From assembly GCA_030433335.1 (NCBI GenBank), contig JAUILL010000004.1:1-64000 (forward strand): 64,000 nt of DNA, in the 5' to 3' direction. Below are positions 19,325 through 29,795 of this stretch, in pieces. The position numbers were made by a program, and so were the translations under genes. The notes beneath the pieces were generated by a model that worked only from the letters and a program-made list of their open reading frames with translations, searched no databases and had not been told where the DNA came from. This stretch comes from Alphaproteobacteria bacterium. GTDB lineage: Bacteria; Pseudomonadota; Alphaproteobacteria; Rhodobacterales; Rhodobacteraceae. Position 1 is the first letter of the stretch, and every line of letters begins with the position of its first letter.

Positions 19325-20353
19325 TTACGGGAAGCAAGGCGCCAGCATCAGGCCGGTGGTTTCCTCGATCCCAAGCATCAGGTTGGCGTTCTGCAGCGCC
19401 TGTCCGCTGGAGCCTTTGGTCAGGTTGTCCAGCGCGGCGACCACGATGGCGCGGCCTTCGATCCGGTCTGCAACCACGCCGATATGGCAGAAGTTCGAGC
19501 CGCGGATGTGACGGGTCGAGGGCAGCTCTTTGAAGCGCAGAACCTCGATAAAGGGCTCGTCCTTATAGGCCGCTGCCAGCGTCTCGTGGATTTTGGCCGC
19601 GTCGCCGTGGACATAGCTGGTCGCCAGAATGCCGCGGTTGGCGGGAACCAAGTGGGGGGTGAACTGGATCTTTACCGGACGGCCCGCGATGGCCGAGAAT
19701 TCCTGATCGAACTCACCAAGGTGACGGTGGGTGCCGCCAGCGGAATAGGCGTGATAGCCCTCGGACAATTCAGCGTGCAGCAGGTTCTCTTTCAGAGAGC
19801 GGCCCGCGCCGGACACTGCGCATTTCAGGTCCAGAATGATGTTGTCCAGATCAATGACGCCAGCGGCGATCAGCGGGCGCAGCACGTACTGGCCGGTGGC
19901 CGCGTTACAGCCGGTGCCAGCGACCAGACGGGCGTTCTTGATGTCGTCGCGGTAGAATTCGGTCAGGCCATACACGGCCTCTTTCTGCATCTCGACCGCA
20001 GCGTGGGGGTTGCCATACCACTTCTCGTAGTCCGCAGGATCGCGCAGACGGAAGTCCGCGGACAGGTCCACGATCTTCAGCGTTTTGGGCAGCTTGCTGA
20101 TGACCTCTTGGCTGGTCTTGTGCGGCAGGGCGCAGAAGCACAGGTCAATCTGGCTAAAATCGATCTCGTCCATGGTGACAAGCGGCGGCAGGTTCAGATG
20201 GCGCAGGTGCGGGAAGACCTGCGCGATGGTCTGACCGGCCTTGGAGTTCGCGCCCAGAGCCGCGATCTCGATCTCGGGGTGGGTGGCGATCAGGCGGATC
20301 AGCTCTGCCCCGGTATAGCCCGAGGCGCCAATGATGGCGACTTTGTAGGACAT
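19325..20353 (-). CDS. argC: N-acetyl-gamma-glutamyl-phosphate reductase
   Basis: NADPH-dependent third step of arginine synthesis. The 342-residue type 1 enzyme has the Rossmann motif [13 protein letters not shown] (residues 9-21) and the catalytic cysteine in [12 protein letters not shown] (about residue 150). Other motifs are HKTSQEV and SGAGRSLKE. It lies 28 bp downstream of murI on the same strand, upstream of ccmE. Confidence 0.97.
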   Translation of the reverse strand: MSYKVAIIGASGYTGAELIRLIATHPEIEIAALGANSKAGQTIAQVFPHLRHLNLPPLVTMDEIDFSQIDLCFCALPHKTSQEVISKLPKTLKIVDLSADFRLRDPADYEKWYGNPHAAVEMQKEAVYGLTEFYRDDIKNARLVAGTGCNAATGQYVLRPLIAAGVIDLDNIILDLKCAVSGAGRSLKENLLHAELSEGYHAYSAGGTHRHLGEFDQEFSAIAGRPVKIQFTPHLVPANRGILATSYVHGDAAKIHETLAAAYKDEPFIEVLRFKELPSTRHIRGSNFCHIGVVADRIEGRAIVVAALDNLTKGSSGQALQNANLMLGIEETTGLMLAPCFP

Positions 20354-20381
20354 GATACTATCCCTTTATTTCAAACGGTTA

Positions 20382-21194
20382 TCACGCAGAACGAAACTTG
20401 ATTTCGCGGCGCAGGAACTGGGTGGCGCGGGCAGACACCTTGGCAGGATTGCCCGAGGTGAGGAACATGCTCTCTGTCCCCTTGCCCAGCATTTCAGGGC
20501 GGCGCTCCAGATAGTCGGCAAGGCTCTCGGCCACGAGGTTGGCTTGACTATACACTTCCACATCTGGTCCCAAAGCGTCCTGAAAGGTGCTTTCCATCAA
20601 AGGATAGTGAGTGCAGCCAAGGATCGCCGCTTCGGGCTTGGGCATCTTGCGCTTCAGTGCATCCACATGGCTGCGCACCAATGCTTCGGCGAGGATCATG
20701 TCGCCCTCTTCGATCGCATCGACCACACCGCCACAGGCTTGGGCTTCGACATCCACACCGATTGCGCGGAACGCTAGTTCGCGCTGGAAGGCACGGCTGG
20801 AGACGGTCGCGGGCGTCGCGAACAGAGCCACGTGCTGAACCTTGACCTGACGCGGCGGGCTGTTGTCGCCCCACTGGCGTTCGGTCAGCGCCTCGATCAA
20901 GGGCACGAAGACCCCGAGACAGCGCTTGTCGGTGGGCAGGAAGCTCTCTTGCATGCGGCGCAGGGCGGCGGCGCTGGCGGTGTTACAAGCGATGATGACC
21001 AGATCGACGCCCTCTTCCCACATGCGGGTCACCGCTTTGGTGGTCAGATCGTAGATGTCGTCTGCATCGCGCACCCCGTATGGTGCGTGTGCGTTATCCC
21101 CGAAATAGACCAGCGGTACGTCGGGCAAACGGCGGCTGACGGCATCCAGCACGGTCAGTCCTCCCAGACCCGAGTCGAAAATCCCTACTGCCAT
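20382..21194 (-). CDS. murI: glutamate racemase
   Basis: Makes D-glutamate for peptidoglycan. The 270-residue protein begins [13 protein letters not shown] and carries both catalytic cysteines, in [11 protein letters not shown] and [10 protein letters not shown], about 110 residues apart. The spacing to the acyltransferase upstream is only 5 bp, so the two are probably co-transcribed. Confidence 0.96.
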   Translation of the reverse strand: MAVGIFDSGLGGLTVLDAVSRRLPDVPLVYFGDNAHAPYGVRDADDIYDLTTKAVTRMWEEGVDLVIIACNTASAAALRRMQESFLPTDKRCLGVFVPLIEALTERQWGDNSPPRQVKVQHVALFATPATVSSRAFQRELAFRAIGVDVEAQACGGVVDAIEEGDMILAEALVRSHVDALKRKMPKPEAAILGCTHYPLMESTFQDALGPDVEVYSQANLVAESLADYLERRPEMLGKGTESMFLTSGNPAKVSARATQFLRREIKFRSA

Positions 21195-21199
21195 CTGCC

Positions 21200-22078
21200 C
21201 TAGCCTTTGTGTTTTTCTTCAAACTCGAAGCCATAATCATACGATGCGTATGGCTTTGGCGAGAGGGCATAGGTGCTTTTTCGCAGGAAATCCATCATCT
21301 CTCGCGTGTCCTTCGACCTCTTGGCAATCTCGGTGGGGTCGATGGGTTGGCCGATGACGACGCGGACAGGGGTACCGACGCGGGCACGGAACTCCTTGAT
21401 CAAGAGGCCCATGCGCAGGGTGTAGTGCAGATGGCTGGCCAGTTGGAACATGCGGCTGTTGTGACCGTCAAAGTAGATCGGGACCACGGTCGCATTGGAT
21501 TTCGCCACCATTTTCGCTGTGAAACTGCGCCAACCGGGGTCCATGGGCCGCGAGAACGGCTTGGCAGAGGTGGACACTGTGCCCCCCGGAAAGACACCGA
21601 TCGCCCCGCCCTCGTTCAGATAATTCAGCGCATTTTTGCGGGTTTCGAGGTTCAGTTTGACCGCCTCTTTCGTCTCGTCAAAGGCGATGGGCAGGATCAC
21701 GCGGTTCAGGTCTGCGGCCTTGCGGAAAACCTGATGGGCCAGAATGCGGAAATCACCGCGGGTTTTCGAAAGGATGTGACCCATCATCAGCCCATCGAGG
21801 ATGCCGTAAGGGTGATTGGCGATCAGGATCAGAGGGCCATCTTTGGGGATGTTGTCTAACGATCCGCCCATTACGTCCAACGACAACCGGTAGCGTTCGA
21901 CCATGACCTCCCAGAAGTCGCGTCCAGAGGCGACCTCTTGTTCATACCCAAGTGCCTGCCGGATTAGACCCAGCCGGCCCGTGACGTTTTCCATGAGCCG
22001 AATCATGGCTGCCCCACCCCGCGATGCCGCAGAATGGGCGTAGCTGATTTCGCGGGCGACCTCTTTGCCCTTGGCCAT
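21200..22078 (-). CDS. lysophospholipid acyltransferase family protein
   Basis: A 292-residue PlsC-fold acyltransferase, probably acting at the inner membrane on a lipid or ornithine-lipid precursor. Motif I is [13 protein letters not shown] (an HX4D-type arrangement), motif III is [11 protein letters not shown] and the PI motif region is [14 protein letters not shown]. The start at 22078 ([13 protein letters not shown]) has a GGGAGGAA Shine-Dalgarno; upstream frame extension to 22357 is antisense to the next gene and not real. The acceptor cannot be told from the sequence. Confidence 0.85.
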   Translation of the reverse strand: MAKGKEVAREISYAHSAASRGGAAMIRLMENVTGRLGLIRQALGYEQEVASGRDFWEVMVERYRLSLDVMGGSLDNIPKDGPLILIANHPYGILDGLMMGHILSKTRGDFRILAHQVFRKAADLNRVILPIAFDETKEAVKLNLETRKNALNYLNEGGAIGVFPGGTVSTSAKPFSRPMDPGWRSFTAKMVAKSNATVVPIYFDGHNSRMFQLASHLHYTLRMGLLIKEFRARVGTPVRVVIGQPIDPTEIAKRSKDTREMMDFLRKSTYALSPKPYASYDYGFEFEEKHKG

Positions 22079-22154
22079 GGTGTTCCTCCCGACAGATGTC
22101 GTTTCTGAACACAAATGCGCGCAGTCTGTCATCCATTTTCCGCGCGCATTTTTG

Positions 22155-25100
22155 TCATTCCGCCGCTTGCGCCAATTCGGGTCCACCAGAGCGGAAAGCC
22201 GCCAGAAGCTCTTCGCGTTTTGCGCGTGCTTTGGTGGCGTTGGCTTCTTTGACGGGCCCGAAGCCACGGATGTCCATTGGCAATCGTGCCAGAGCAATCG
22301 CGATATCGCGCGTGGCAGGCGTGATCTGCGCCAGCACCTCGTCCATGTCGCGCTCATACTCGCGGATCATGGCCCGCTCCATCTTGCGCTCTGCCGTGCG
22401 GCCAAAGGGATCGAATGGCGTGCCCCGCAGCGGACGCATCTTCACCAAAAGCCGCAGCCAGCGGTCCATGCCCGTGCTGAATTCCCGCTTCTTCGGGCGG
22501 CCATTCGCACCTTCTTTGGCAAGGATCGGTGGCGCGAGGTGATAGCTCATCTCAAAATCGCCATCGAACTCCTCTTCGGCCAGCTTGCGGGTTTGCAGCA
22601 GTAGGCGCGCGACCTCGTACTCGTCCTTGTAGGCAAGCAGTTTGTGATAGCCCTCGGCCACAGCAAGCTTCAGTTCGAGGTCGTCGATCCCGTCGAGCCG
22701 CTTGGTATAGCGGCGGGCCAGACGGGTGCCGCCGTAAGTGTGCAGATGGTCCGTCCGGTAGGCGATCTTGTCCTCTGGCGACTGGGGCAAGTTCACCTCG
22801 ACGGGCGCACTCAGGGCAAAGGCCTCTTCGGGGTAGAGCACCGTCCACCGCCCAATCTCGAAGGCCCGCAGGTTGTTGTCGACGGCGGCGCCGTTGAGTC
22901 TGATTGCTTCGACCAGAGCATCTTGGGCAATCGGGATCAGCCCGCGCTGCCACGCCGCCCCGAGCAGGATCATGTTGGAATAGATGCTGTCCCCGAGCGT
23001 ATTCTTGGCCAGGGTGCTAGCGTCGAACATCTGCACGCGCTCTTTCAGCCGCGCCTCTAGCGCCAGAGACAAGCGATCCGACGGCAGCTTGAACGACGGA
23101 TCGCGGGTGAAGTCGCCTGTGACTGTGTCATGGCTGTTCACTACCGCGCCCGTCCGGTTCGCGCTGGTCAGGCCAAGGGTTTTCGCCCCCGCGCTGACCA
23201 CCAGATCCCCGCCGATTAAGGCATCGCATTCACCCGTCGCCACGCGGATCGCACTGATGTCGTCGGGGGAATTGGCCAGGCGGCAATGGATGTGCACCGC
23301 ACCGCCCTTTTGCGCCAGACCAGCCATCTCCATCATACCAGCGCCCAGACCCGCGATTTGCGCTGCCTGCGCCAATACAGCGCCAATGGTCACGACGCCC
23401 GTGCCACCAACGCCGGTGACAACGACGTTCCACGTGCCGTTGATGGTGGGTAACTCGGGCAAGGGCATGTCCGGCAGGTCCAGCGCCGTGGTCGCCTGCT
23501 TGCGCAGCTTGGCCCCTTTGAGCGTGACAAAGGACGGGCAAAAGCCGTCGAGGCAGCTGAAATCCTTGTTACAGGCGGATTGGTCGATGGCCCGCTTGCG
23601 GCCCAGTTCGGTCTCAACCGGCGTAATCGCTACGCAATTCGACTGCACCCCGCAATCACCGCAGCCCTCGCAGATGTCGGTGTTGATGAACACGCGCTGA
23701 TCGGGATCGGGGAATTGGCCCCGCTTGCGGCGGCGGCGTTTTTCGGCGGCGCAGGTCTGGATGTAGATGATGGCCGAGACGCCCTCAATCTGCGCGCAGT
23801 CCTCTTGGACACGCGGCAGTTCGCTACGTTCGTGCATCTTCAGACCCTTGGGAAAGGCGTCCAGATCAACCTCTTCCTTGGGGTCATAGACCACCGCGAT
23901 GTGCCCCACCCCCATGGCCCGCAATTCGCGGGCGATGCGCTGGGGGGACAGGCCGCCCTCGTTCGGCTGGCCGCCGGTCATCGCCACCGCGTCGTTATAG
24001 AGGATCTTGTAGGTGATGTTCGTCCCCGCCGCCAAAGCCGCGCGGATCGCCTGAACGCCCGAGTGGTTATACGTCCCGTCCCCGAGGTTCTGGAACACGT
24101 GTTTGCGGTTGCTAAAGGGCGCCTCGCCGATCCAGTTCGCGCCCTCGGCCCCCATGTGGGTGAAGCCGGTGGTGTTCCGGTCCATCCACTGCACCATGTA
24201 GTGACAGCCGATCCCCGCATAGGCGCGGTGGCCGTCGGGCACCTTGGTGGATGTGTTGTGCGGACAGCCCGCGCAGTAATAAGGCAGACGCGCGGCGATA
24301 TCCTCGGCGTTGTCGGCGCGGCGCGCCTCGGCCAAGGTCGAGAGGCCCGCGCGGACGCCATCGGTGCCGCGCCCCTCTTCGATCAGGATCGCGCCGATCT
24401 TTTCGGCGATCATCACGGGGTCCAGCGCCATGCGGGTCGGGAACAGTTCTTCGCCGTGGTCAGCCCCTGCCCCGCCGCCCTTGTGCCAGCCATAGACGCG
24501 GCGGCCGCGGCGATCGTCAAAGATGCTTTCCTTGACCTGCACCTCGATCAGCTTGCGCTTCTCCTCGACCACGATAATCAGGTCGAGCCCCTCGGCCCAG
24601 TCGTGGAACCCGTGCATGTCCAGCGGCCAAGTCTGCCCGACCTTGTAGGTGGTCAGGCCCAGACGTTCAGCCTCAGTGGCGTCAATGTTCAGCAGGTTGA
24701 ACGCGTGCACCAGATCGAGCCAGTTTTTACCGGCGGCGACAAAGCCGATCTTGGCCCCGGCTTTACCCCAAACCCGCTTGTCCATGTTGTTGGCGCGGGA
24801 AAAGGCTTCGGCGGCGAAACGCTTGTAATCGATCATCCGTGCCTCTTGGGCGTGGGGCGTATCTCCGAGGCGGATGTTCAGCCCGCCCTGTGGCATCGCG
24901 AAATCGGTTGGTTCGACCAATTGTACCCGCATCGGATCGCCATCAACCACCCCGGTGGCCTCGACCGTATCCTTCATGGTCTTTAGGCCAACCCAGACAC
25001 CGGCATAGCGCGACAGGGCAAACCCATAGAGGCCGTAGTCCAGAATTTCCTGAACGCCCGCAGGGTTCACCACGGGCATATAGGCATCGACCATCGCCCA

Positions 25101-25580
25101 ATCAGACTGGTGCAACACGGTGCTGGATTCGCCTGTATGGTCATCCCCCATCGCCATCAGCACGCCGCCATGACGGGACGACCCCGCCATATTCGCATGG
25201 CGCATCACGTCGCCGGACCGGTCGACGCCCGGCCCCTTGCCGTACCAAAGGCCGAAGACACCGTCGTATTTCCCCTCGCCGCGCAGTTCGGCTTGCTGGC
25301 TCCCCCAGAGCGCGGTGGCCGCCAGATCCTCGTTCAAACCGGGTTGAAATGTAATGTCGTGTTGCGCGAGGACTTTGCCCGCGCGAGTCATCTGCATATC
25401 GACCGCGCCCAAGGGTGAGCCGCGATATCCCGTCACCAAACCGGCGGTCTTTAGCCCAGCCAGACGGTCCCGTTCGCGTTGTGCCAACATAAGTCGCACA
25501 AGTGCCTGCGTTCCGTTCAATAGAATCGGGGATTTCGTCAGATCAAAACGATCTTCCAAAGTAACAGTGTGCTTGCTCAT
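22155..25580 (-). CDS. indolepyruvate ferredoxin oxidoreductase, fused single-chain form
   Basis: Oxidatively decarboxylates aryl or branched 2-oxo acids to acyl-CoA. The 1141-residue protein combines a pyruvate:ferredoxin-type TPP enzyme (N-terminal half, with GDGTYNHSG and NDAVAMTGGQPNEGG near residues 490-540), a 4Fe-4S ferredoxin-like motif CEGCGDCGVQSNC near residue 640, a gamma-type domain (VTGVGGTGVVTIGAVL) and a C-terminal DUF6537-like region. This fused form is common in aerobic alphaproteobacteria. The start at 25580 (MSKHTVTLEDRF) has a GGGAGG Shine-Dalgarno; 32 extra upstream codons in frame are not supported. It is divergent from a LysR gene, with a palindrome between them. Confidence 0.9.
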   Translation of the reverse strand: MSKHTVTLEDRFDLTKSPILLNGTQALVRLMLAQRERDRLAGLKTAGLVTGYRGSPLGAVDMQMTRAGKVLAQHDITFQPGLNEDLAATALWGSQQAELRGEGKYDGVFGLWYGKGPGVDRSGDVMRHANMAGSSRHGGVLMAMGDDHTGESSTVLHQSDWAMVDAYMPVVNPAGVQEILDYGLYGFALSRYAGVWVGLKTMKDTVEATGVVDGDPMRVQLVEPTDFAMPQGGLNIRLGDTPHAQEARMIDYKRFAAEAFSRANNMDKRVWGKAGAKIGFVAAGKNWLDLVHAFNLLNIDATEAERLGLTTYKVGQTWPLDMHGFHDWAEGLDLIIVVEEKRKLIEVQVKESIFDDRRGRRVYGWHKGGGAGADHGEELFPTRMALDPVMIAEKIGAILIEEGRGTDGVRAGLSTLAEARRADNAEDIAARLPYYCAGCPHNTSTKVPDGHRAYAGIGCHYMVQWMDRNTTGFTHMGAEGANWIGEAPFSNRKHVFQNLGDGTYNHSGVQAIRAALAAGTNITYKILYNDAVAMTGGQPNEGGLSPQRIARELRAMGVGHIAVVYDPKEEVDLDAFPKGLKMHERSELPRVQEDCAQIEGVSAIIYIQTCAAEKRRRRKRGQFPDPDQRVFINTDICEGCGDCGVQSNCVAITPVETELGRKRAIDQSACNKDFSCLDGFCPSFVTLKGAKLRKQATTALDLPDMPLPELPTINGTWNVVVTGVGGTGVVTIGAVLAQAAQIAGLGAGMMEMAGLAQKGGAVHIHCRLANSPDDISAIRVATGECDALIGGDLVVSAGAKTLGLTSANRTGAVVNSHDTVTGDFTRDPSFKLPSDRLSLALEARLKERVQMFDASTLAKNTLGDSIYSNMILLGAAWQRGLIPIAQDALVEAIRLNGAAVDNNLRAFEIGRWTVLYPEEAFALSAPVEVNLPQSPEDKIAYRTDHLHTYGGTRLARRYTKRLDGIDDLELKLAVAEGYHKLLAYKDEYEVARLLLQTRKLAEEEFDGDFEMSYHLAPPILAKEGANGRPKKREFSTGMDRWLRLLVKMRPLRGTPFDPFGRTAERKMERAMIREYERDMDEVLAQITPATRDIAIALARLPMDIRGFGPVKEANATKARAKREELLAAFRSGGPELAQAAE

Positions 25581-25606
25581 CTCGCGCCTCCCCTCGCTCA
25601 ATGTGC

Positions 25607-25623
25607 GTGCTATAGTATAGCAC
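25607..25623. promoter_or_regulatory. 17-bp palindrome, probable operator between the oxidoreductase and LysR genes
   Basis: GTGCTATA-g-TATAGCAC is a perfect dyad around one central base, 27 bp upstream of the oxidoreductase start and 129 bp upstream of the lysR start. Its symmetry and position fit a repressor or activator operator; the LysR product next door is the obvious candidate, but the dyad is tighter than the usual T-N11-A LysR box, so a GntR or TetR protein is equally possible. Confidence 0.55.
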
Positions 25624-25751
25624 AAGGTTAGGTCACGAATGCTGACCCACAAAGGCGAAAGTTCGGGTTTTTGCACAATTCCTCGTGTATAATCCGTTCA
25701 AATGAATGACATTTCGTCTAAGGTGCGAAGAGCGGGCAGAAAGTTACAAAG

Positions 25752-26657
25752 ATGGACTGGGACAAATTACGGATATTTCACGCGGTCGCGGACGCGGGCA
25801 GCCTCACACATGCCGGCGACGTGCTGCATCTGTCCCAATCGGCGGTCAGTCGACAGATTCGCGCACTCGAAGAGAGCCTGAACACCACATTGTTCCACCG
25901 CCACGCGCGGGGACTGATTCTCACCGAACAGGGTGAATTGCTGTTTGATGCGACCTCGGCGATGTCGCGGCGCCTGGATGCGGCGTCTGCGCGGATCAAG
26001 GACAGCGAAGAAGAAGTCTTTGGCGAATTGCGTGTCACCACGACGACGGGCTTTGGCTCCATGTGGCTCGCGCCGCGCCTGACCAAGCTGTACGAACAGT
26101 ACCCCAATCTGAAGATCGACCTGATGCTTGAAGAGCGCGTTTTGGACCTGCCCATGCGCGAAGCAGACGTCGCGATCCGTATGAAAGAGCCCAGTCAGGC
26201 CGATCTGGTCCGCAAGCGTTTGTTCAACGTCCGGATGCGGATGTATGCGTCCGAGGAATACATCAAGACCCACGGCTCCCCCGAGAAACTGGAAGATCTG
26301 GCCAAGCATCGCTTGATTTGTCAAAGCCCTAGCACCCCCCAAGTCGGGGCAGGCGCGCAGCTGGTTGCGTCGATCCTCGCCCACGATATTTCGTCGACTC
26401 TGACCGTAAACAGCTATTTCGGGGTGCTTCAGGGGGTCATCCACGACCTAGGGATCGGTGTTCTGCCTCAATATTTGGCAGTTGACTTCCCAGAGCTCGT
26501 CAGAGTGCTGCCAGAAATTGAAAGCGCCGAAGTTCCGGTCTACCTTGCTTACCCAGAGGAGCTGCGTCAGTCCCAACGGATCGCCGCGTTCCGAGAGTTT
26601 GTACAGTCCGAGATCGCCGAATCCCGGCGTGCCAATCCGGACGAACCGCCGCTATAA
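25752..26657 (+). CDS. LysR family transcriptional regulator
   Basis: A 301-residue regulator: N-terminal helix-turn-helix (residues 1-65, with AGSLTHAGDVLHLSQSAVSR), then a linker helix and a periplasmic-binding-protein-like effector domain (about 90-295). It starts MDWDKLRIFHAV. Being divergent from the indolepyruvate ferredoxin oxidoreductase gene, it probably controls that gene in response to a related metabolite. This is inferred from position only. A related LysR gene in other Rhodobacteraceae lies near trxB, which is not present here. Confidence 0.88.
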   Translation: MDWDKLRIFHAVADAGSLTHAGDVLHLSQSAVSRQIRALEESLNTTLFHRHARGLILTEQGELLFDATSAMSRRLDAASARIKDSEEEVFGELRVTTTTGFGSMWLAPRLTKLYEQYPNLKIDLMLEERVLDLPMREADVAIRMKEPSQADLVRKRLFNVRMRMYASEEYIKTHGSPEKLEDLAKHRLICQSPSTPQVGAGAQLVASILAHDISSTLTVNSYFGVLQGVIHDLGIGVLPQYLAVDFPELVRVLPEIESAEVPVYLAYPEELRQSQRIAAFREFVQSEIAESRRANPDEPPL

Positions 26658-26760
26658 GAAGCGACGCTTACCCAGCTATGCCTTGTGCGCATAGCAGGCA
26701 TGATGCGCCTGCGGCAATTCGAGTCTTGATCGAGTCACCAGTGCGGCCTATTTCAGCCAT

Positions 26761-26844
26761 CGAAGCTGGTCGCGCAGTTTGGCGCATCAACTTCATACCT
26801 CCCTGTTGGACTTTGGCCGGGCTTAGTGCTCGGCCTTTTTTTTT
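26761..26844 (+). ncRNA. candidate small RNA ending at a strong terminator
   Basis: Between the lysR stop and purL a TTGATC (26726-26731) and TATTTC (26749-26754) are spaced by 17 bp and could start an RNA near 26761. It would be about 84 nt and end at the hairpin and T-run at 26815-26844. It has no ORF. The single-stranded part holds ATACCTCCCTG, an anti-Shine-Dalgarno-like stretch typical of regulatory RNAs. I do not recognise a known family. The alternative is that this is just the lysR 3' UTR. Confidence 0.35.
26815..26844 (+). terminator. intrinsic terminator upstream of purL
   Basis: Stem GGCCGGGC (26815-26822) pairs with GCTCGGCC (26828-26835) with one G-U pair and a five-base loop, followed by nine T. 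It ends whatever transcript reaches it from the left: the lysR mRNA or a separate small RNA. The remaining 114 bp to purL should hold the purL promoter, which I could not assign. Confidence 0.88.
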
Positions 26845-26958
26845 GCGCATCGGTCTGCGGGCCGAATAAGAGCGCTCGGGTTTTCGACCCCTACCCCCTT
26901 TCCCATTTGCAGAACCTGTCATAAAAGCGCGGCAATCCGTCTTAAGGGGACTTATTCC

Positions 26959-29118
26959 ATGCAAGAGCCGGCGATCACGCCCGACCTCATCGAGGCCCAC
27001 GGTATCAAGCCCGATGAATATGCCGAAATCCTTCGCATCCTGAACCGCGAGCCCACCTTTACCGAGCTCGGGATTTTCTCGGCGATGTGGAACGAGCACT
27101 GCTCGTACAAAAGCTCCAAGAAATGGCTGCGCACCCTGCCCACCACCGGCCCGCAGGTCATCTGTGGCCCCGGCGAGAACGCAGGCGTTGTCGACATCGG
27201 CGACGGTCAGGCTGTCATCTTCAAGATGGAAAGCCACAACCACCCCTCGTACATCGAACCCTACCAGGGTGCGGCGACCGGCGTGGGCGGCATTCTGCGT
27301 GACGTCTTTACCATGGGTGCACGTCCCATCGCAGCGATGAACTCTCTGTCTTTTGGCGAGCCCGAGCACCCCAAGACCAAGCGTCTGGTACACGGCGTTG
27401 TCGAAGGCGTGGGCGGCTACGGCAACTGCTTTGGCGTTCCCACCGTGGGCGGCGAGCTGCGCTTCCACAAGGCATATAACGGCAACTGTCTGGTCAACGC
27501 CTTTGCGGCGGGCCTCGCGGATGCGGACAAGATTTTCTACTCGGCAGCGTCCGGCGTGGGCATGCCCGTGGTTTACCTTGGTGCAAAGACCGGCCGTGAC
27601 GGCGTTGGCGGCGCGACAATGGCCTCGGCAGAATTCGACGAGACCATCGAAGAGAAGCGTCCCACTGTTCAGGTTGGCGACCCCTTCACCGAAAAGCGTC
27701 TGATGGAAGCCACGCTGGAACTGATGCAGACCGGCGCTGTGATTTCGATTCAGGACATGGGCGCTGCGGGCCTGACCTGTTCGGCCGTGGAAATGGGCGA
27801 CAAGGGTGAATTGGGCGTACGCCTGATCCTCGATAACGTGCCCTGCCGCGAAGAGAACATGACCGCCTACGAGATGATGCTGTCGGAATCTCAGGAACGC
27901 ATGCTGATGGTTCTGCGCCCCGAGAAGGAAGCCGAAGCCAAGGCTGTCTTCGACAAGTGGGACCTCGATTTCGCCATCGTTGGCGAGACGATCCCCGAGG
28001 ACAAGTTCATCATCGAGCACAAAGGCAAGGTCATGGCCGACCTGCCCCTGCGCGCTCTGTCGGGCAACGCGCCCGAATACGACCGTCCCCACGTGCCCAC
28101 CCCCGCCGCAGAAGAGCTGGCGCCGGTGCCCGAGGTTGACGCGATCGACGCGCTGAAAGCGATCATCGGCTCCATGAACTACTGCTCGCGCCAGTGGGTC
28201 TACCAGCAGTACGACACTCAGGTGATGGCAGACACCCTGCGCACCCCCGGTGCGGGCGCTGGTCTGGTCCGAGTCCACGGCACCAACAAAGTGCTGGCCT
28301 TCAGCAGCGACGTTACTCCGCGTTACGTCAAAGCCAACCCTGTTCAAGGTGGCCGTCAAGCGGTCGCAGAAGCCTACCGCAACCTGACCGCCGTTGGCGC
28401 CAAGCCCTTGGCAACCACCGACAACCTGAATTTCGGCAACCCCGAAAAGCCCGAGATCATGGGCCAGTTCGTGGGCGCCATTCAGGGTATCGGCGAAGCC
28501 TGTACCGCGCTGGACACCCCGATCGTGTCGGGCAACGTCTCGCTCTATAACGAAACCGACGGCGAGCCGATCCTGCCCACCCCCACCATCTGTGCGGTTG
28601 GCCTGATTGACCACGTGGACAACATCATCGGCGGCGACGTGCGCGAAGGCCACGTGGCTCTGCTGGTTGGTGAAACTGTTGGCCATCTGGGTCAGTCAGC
28701 CTTGCTGGCCGAAGTCTTTAACCGCGAAGACGGCGATGCGCCCCACGTCGATCTGGACGCAGAGCGCAAGAACGGCGACTTCATCCGTGACAACCGCCAG
28801 TTCATCCGCGCCTGTACCGACCTGTCGGACGGCGGTCTGGCTGTTGCAGCGTTCGAAATGGCCGAAGCACACGGCGTCGGCATCCATCTGGATGCAGCAG
28901 ACACCGCGACCCTGTTCGGCGAAGATCAGGGCCGCTACCTGATCGCATGTAACTTTGACATGGCCGAAGCCCTGATGACCGCAGCTGCCCAGGCAGATGT
29001 GACCATCCAGAGCGTTGGTAAATTCTCGGGCGACACCGTTTCCTTTGGTGGCGCATCAGCATCGCTGGCCGAGCTTTCGGCCCAGTTCCGCGGTGCACTT
29101 GCCGAACGTCTCGGCTAA
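26959..29118 (+). CDS. purL: phosphoribosylformylglycinamidine synthase subunit PurL
   Basis: Synthetase subunit that, with PurS and PurQ, converts FGAR to FGAM in purine synthesis. The 719-residue length marks the small, separate-subunit type. Motifs are [41 protein letters not shown] and the second-half ATP site [10 protein letters not shown]. PurS and PurQ are not in the window. The start has AAGGGGA upstream. A large hairpin lies between it and bolA. Confidence 0.97.
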   Translation: MQEPAITPDLIEAHGIKPDEYAEILRILNREPTFTELGIFSAMWNEHCSYKSSKKWLRTLPTTGPQVICGPGENAGVVDIGDGQAVIFKMESHNHPSYIEPYQGAATGVGGILRDVFTMGARPIAAMNSLSFGEPEHPKTKRLVHGVVEGVGGYGNCFGVPTVGGELRFHKAYNGNCLVNAFAAGLADADKIFYSAASGVGMPVVYLGAKTGRDGVGGATMASAEFDETIEEKRPTVQVGDPFTEKRLMEATLELMQTGAVISIQDMGAAGLTCSAVEMGDKGELGVRLILDNVPCREENMTAYEMMLSESQERMLMVLRPEKEAEAKAVFDKWDLDFAIVGETIPEDKFIIEHKGKVMADLPLRALSGNAPEYDRPHVPTPAAEELAPVPEVDAIDALKAIIGSMNYCSRQWVYQQYDTQVMADTLRTPGAGAGLVRVHGTNKVLAFSSDVTPRYVKANPVQGGRQAVAEAYRNLTAVGAKPLATTDNLNFGNPEKPEIMGQFVGAIQGIGEACTALDTPIVSGNVSLYNETDGEPILPTPTICAVGLIDHVDNIIGGDVREGHVALLVGETVGHLGQSALLAEVFNREDGDAPHVDLDAERKNGDFIRDNRQFIRACTDLSDGGLAVAAFEMAEAHGVGIHLDAADTATLFGEDQGRYLIACNFDMAEALMTAAAQADVTIQSVGKFSGDTVSFGGASASLAELSAQFRGALAERLG

Positions 29119-29153
29119 TCGCAAAGACACATCCTAATTCGATGTATCGCACA

Positions 29154-29180
29154 GTGTGCCCCCTTGCAGAGGGGGCACAC
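29154..29180. other. 11-bp perfect stem-loop between purL and bolA
   Basis: GTGTGCCCCCT (29154-29164) pairs perfectly with AGGGGGCACAC (29170-29180) around the loop TGCAG. No T-run follows on either strand. It may slow or process the purL transcript before the bolA group, whose Shine-Dalgarno is 28 bp further on. Confidence 0.65.
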
Positions 29181-29223
29181 GACGCCTACCCTTGTAACGC
29201 TACAAGACGGAGGCCAATTGCAC

Positions 29224-29466
29224 ATGCCAATGCGTGCAGACGAAATCGAAAACCTGCTGCGTGAAACCTTCCCCGAGGCACGGATTCAGATCACCGACAC
29301 TGCCGGTGACGGAAACCACTTTGCCGCCGAGGTCGTGGACGAGAGCTTCCGCGGAAAGAACCGCGTTCAGCAACAGCGCGCGGTCTACGCAGCTCTCAAA
29401 GGGAAAATGGACGGCTCCGCGGGCGAATTGCACGCTCTGGCGCTGACCACACGGGCCCCTGAATGA
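29224..29466 (+). CDS. bolA: BolA family protein
   Basis: BolA proteins pair with monothiol glutaredoxins to carry or sense 2Fe-2S clusters. The 80-residue product (MPMRADEIENLLRE...) shows the class II fold with the conserved histidine in GDGNHFAAEVV and the FRGKNRVQQQRAVYAALKG helix. The ATG at 29224 follows GGAGG (29209-29213); an ATG two codons later is an alternative. It overlaps the next gene by 4 bp, and grxD, its likely partner, is two genes on in the same operon. Confidence 0.92.
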   Translation: MPMRADEIENLLRETFPEARIQITDTAGDGNHFAAEVVDESFRGKNRVQQQRAVYAALKGKMDGSAGELHALALTTRAPE

Positions 29467-29795
29467 ATGATCCCGCCTTCTGGGGACTGATCGCTGTGGC
29501 GCTTGGCCTTTTCATTGCTGGAAAGGTCATGGGTCGACGCACATATGTTCCTTTAGCCAGAAGGCAGCCGAAACCCAGATCGCCGGAAACGCCCGAATTG
29601 GGCCTCGAGGCGGTCGATCACGAGGCCTTGGCACGGTCCCACCGTCAGAACGCTTCGCTTGAACGCGGTGTGAGCTGGCTCGGGGGCAGCTTTAGTCAGG
29701 CCGACATTCATATCCCGCCAGAGGCGGATGATGCAGACTACGCCCGGCGGTATCACCGGGCTCACAATCGCAAGACCTCAAGGAGGGTCAAATGA
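29463..29795 (+). CDS. small membrane-anchored protein between bolA and grxD
   Basis: I do not recognise a family. The 110 residues hold one N-terminal hydrophobic helix (about 4-22, [21 protein letters not shown]), then a basic segment ([15 protein letters not shown]) and a polar, charged C-terminus without cysteines. The basic residues after the helix suggest that the C-terminus is cytoplasmic. ATGA overlaps on both sides (29463-29466 and 29792-29795) tie its translation to bolA and grxD, so a role near iron-sulphur cluster handling is possible but only inferred from position. Confidence 0.75.
   Translation: MNDPAFWGLIAVALGLFIAGKVMGRRTYVPLARRQPKPRSPETPELGLEAVDHEALARSHRQNASLERGVSWLGGSFSQADIHIPPEADDADYARRYHRAHNRKTSRRVK

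Noticed and set aside
23580-24986. 468-codon plus-strand ORF opposite the indolepyruvate oxidoreductase
   Set aside because: Antisense shadow with no start signal or domain; the minus-strand protein has all expected motifs.
26668-28686. 672-codon minus-strand ORF opposite purL
   Set aside because: Antisense shadow; purL motifs are intact on the plus strand, and this frame also crosses the terminator at 26815-26844.
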